Shown here: one piece after another, positions 5,988 to 6,648 of the stretch | How positions within the stretch are numbered: position 1 is the first letter of the stretch | Layout of the letters: each line of letters opens with the position of its first letter | Assembly (NCBI GenBank): GCA_039798065.1 | Contig: JBDKGS010000244.1 | Span: 1 to 6,648, forward strand | DNA length: 6,648 nucleotides | Source of the DNA: UBA5070 sp039798065 | GTDB taxonomy: Bacteria; Fibrobacterota; Fibrobacteria; UBA5070 | Reading direction: 5' to 3' | The notes under the pieces: model-generated | Database searches by the model: none | What the model was told of the DNA's origin: nothing | The model's input: only the letters and a program-made list of their open reading frames with translations | Program-made: the position numbers and the translations under genes

Positions 5988-6361
5988 AGCCGCGAGGCGC
6001 TCCGGAAGAGGTCGTCCGCCAGTCGGTGATCCGGCATCTGGTGGACCGCCTGGGAGTACCCAAATCCTGTCTTCGACAGGAATTGGCATTGTCGGCCTAC
6101 GACCCAAAGGTCAGGGACAGGGTGGACGTGGCCGTGTTCGCCGCAAGCGGATCGGCCATGGTCCCGGTGCTCCTGGTGGAGTGCAAAGCCCCCGATGTCG
6201 CGCTGGACGAGGCCGTGGTGGCGCAGGTGCGTCGCTACCTGCGGCTGCTTCCCGCGAAGTGGATCGCGATCACCAATGGAAGGCAGATTCTGTCGTGGCG
6301 TCTTCGCGACGGAGCGTGGGAGTCGGCGACACTTCCTGTCTGGCCGGAGATGAAGGTCTGA
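5984..6361 (+). CDS. Stand-alone HsdR N-terminal-like PD-(D/E)xK nuclease domain protein
   Basis: A 125-residue protein consisting almost entirely of the type I restriction enzyme R-subunit N-terminal domain (HSDR_N_2-like). PEEVVRQSVIRHLV (7-20) is the leading helix with a family-typical Glu. RVDVAVF supplies Asp48 and LLVECKAP supplies Glu66 and Lys68, the D...ExK nuclease core. QVRRY (81-85) matches the Q-x-x-x-Y helix and WIAITNGRQILSW the closing strand. There is no helicase, so this is not an HsdR subunit. Such single-domain proteins occur scattered in bacterial chromosomes, and their function is not known to me. An earlier in-frame ATG at 5858 would overlap the upstream gene by 130 bases and add Arg-rich sequence unlike the family. 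The ATG at 5984 gives a 4-base ATGA overlap with the upstream stop, implying translational coupling to the oxidoreductase-like gene. No HsdM or HsdS is nearby. Confidence 0.85.
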   Translation: MKPRGAPEEVVRQSVIRHLVDRLGVPKSCLRQELALSAYDPKVRDRVDVAVFAASGSAMVPVLLVECKAPDVALDEAVVAQVRRYLRLLPAKWIAITNGRQILSWRLRDGAWESATLPVWPEMKV

Positions 6362-6368
6362 AGCGGAT

Positions 6369-6647
6369 CTATCGGATCTTCGCGATGGCGTGGCGGTAGA
6401 CTTCCTCGTACTTGCCCACGTCGGCATCCCAGCTGAAATCGCGGCTCATCACCCGGTGGCGCATGGCTTTGAAGTGGTGTTGGCGGTCGAAGAACGTGCT
6501 CACCGCCCAGCCAAGGGTGTAGTAGAGCGATTCGGGACGGTAGTCGTCGAACACGAAGCCGTCGCCGCCGCCGTCCCACTCCTGGTAGTTCCAGACCGTG
6601 TCGGCAAGGCCTCCGGTGCGGCGCACCACGGGCAGCGAACCGTAACG
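6369..6647 (-). CDS. glgA: Glycogen synthase, C-terminal end (5' end outside window)
   Basis: The visible 92 residues are the end of a GT5-type bacterial glycogen/starch synthase, which transfers glucose from ADP-glucose to the growing alpha-1,4-glucan. The fragment opens with RYGSLPVVRRTGGLADTV, the conserved C-terminal motif that includes the Thr-Gly-Gly loop contacting the nucleotide sugar. GDGFVFDDY and the terminal helices with MSRDFSWDADVGKYEEVYRH follow, as in GlgA (consensus near DFSW...Y...Y). The frame is open through the window edge; the stop is TAG at 6371-6369. The rest of the enzyme, including the KTGGL motif near its N-terminus, lies beyond the window. The gene converges on the nuclease gene with seven bases between stops, and no terminator is visible in that gap. 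No other glycogen gene is in view. Confidence 0.93.
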   Translation of the reverse strand, partial: RYGSLPVVRRTGGLADTVWNYQEWDGGGDGFVFDDYRPESLYYTLGWAVSTFFDRQHHFKAMRHRVMSRDFSWDADVGKYEEVYRHAIAKIR

Positions 6648-6648
6648 C

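Noticed and set aside
4002..6107. A 701-codon open frame on the minus strand covering almost all of the 618-residue gene and part of the nuclease gene
   Set aside because: It is longer than the sense gene, but its translation shows no recognisable domain and runs through low-complexity Arg/Gly/Leu/Val stretches. The plus strand gives flavoenzyme-like and HsdR-N motifs with a clean ATGA junction. Long antisense frames are expected opposite GC-rich genes.
1..6648. CRISPR arrays, tRNA or rRNA genes, insertion sequences, attachment sites
   Set aside because: Nothing with regular spaced repeats, cloverleaf-like sequence, transposase motifs or flanking terminal repeats was seen on either strand.

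Overview
This is a GC-rich bacterial window of densely packed genes. It holds seven protein-coding genes, two of them cut by the window edges, and no RNA gene, mobile element or CRISPR array that I can see. DprA, a DivIC/FtsB-type protein and a bacterial glycogen synthase point to a chromosome. FtsB next to a TgpA-type transglutaminase is what I would expect in a Gram-negative-type (diderm) bacterium. I cannot fix the phylum. A weak hint towards Fibrobacterota is a palindrome in front of dprA that differs by one base from the LexA box I recall for Fibrobacter.

Layout: (1) bases 2-1147, plus strand, the C-terminal part of a membrane-anchored TgpA-like transglutaminase with an intact Cys-His-Asp triad. 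(2) 1258-1836, plus, a 192-residue protein fusing an excisionase/BldC-type helix-turn-helix to one PAS domain. (3) 3346-1884, minus, a two-gene operon: dprA, then a small ftsB/divIC-like gene whose GTG start overlaps the dprA stop. A sigma70-like promoter lies just upstream, and a perfect inverted repeat exactly fills its 16-base spacer. (4) 3584-4000, plus, a small exported Arg/Glu-rich, probably helical protein. (5) 4131-6361, plus, a two-gene operon joined by an ATGA overlap. Its first gene encodes a 618-residue protein with nitronate monooxygenase/FMN TIM-barrel-like motifs and a cysteine-bearing C-terminal half. Its second gene encodes a 125-residue stand-alone HsdR-N-type PD-(D/E)xK nuclease fold. 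(6) 6647-6369, minus, the C-terminal end of glycogen synthase GlgA, convergent with the nuclease gene and only 7 bases away.

The most noteworthy points are the operator-like palindrome inside the dprA promoter, the translationally coupled oxidoreductase-like/nuclease pair, and a perfect TATAAT placed 7 bases before an ATG, which suggests a leaderless transcript. The pair in (5) is the best candidate for an undescribed system, but its function is inferred only from weak motifs. The other genes are housekeeping or common accessory families.
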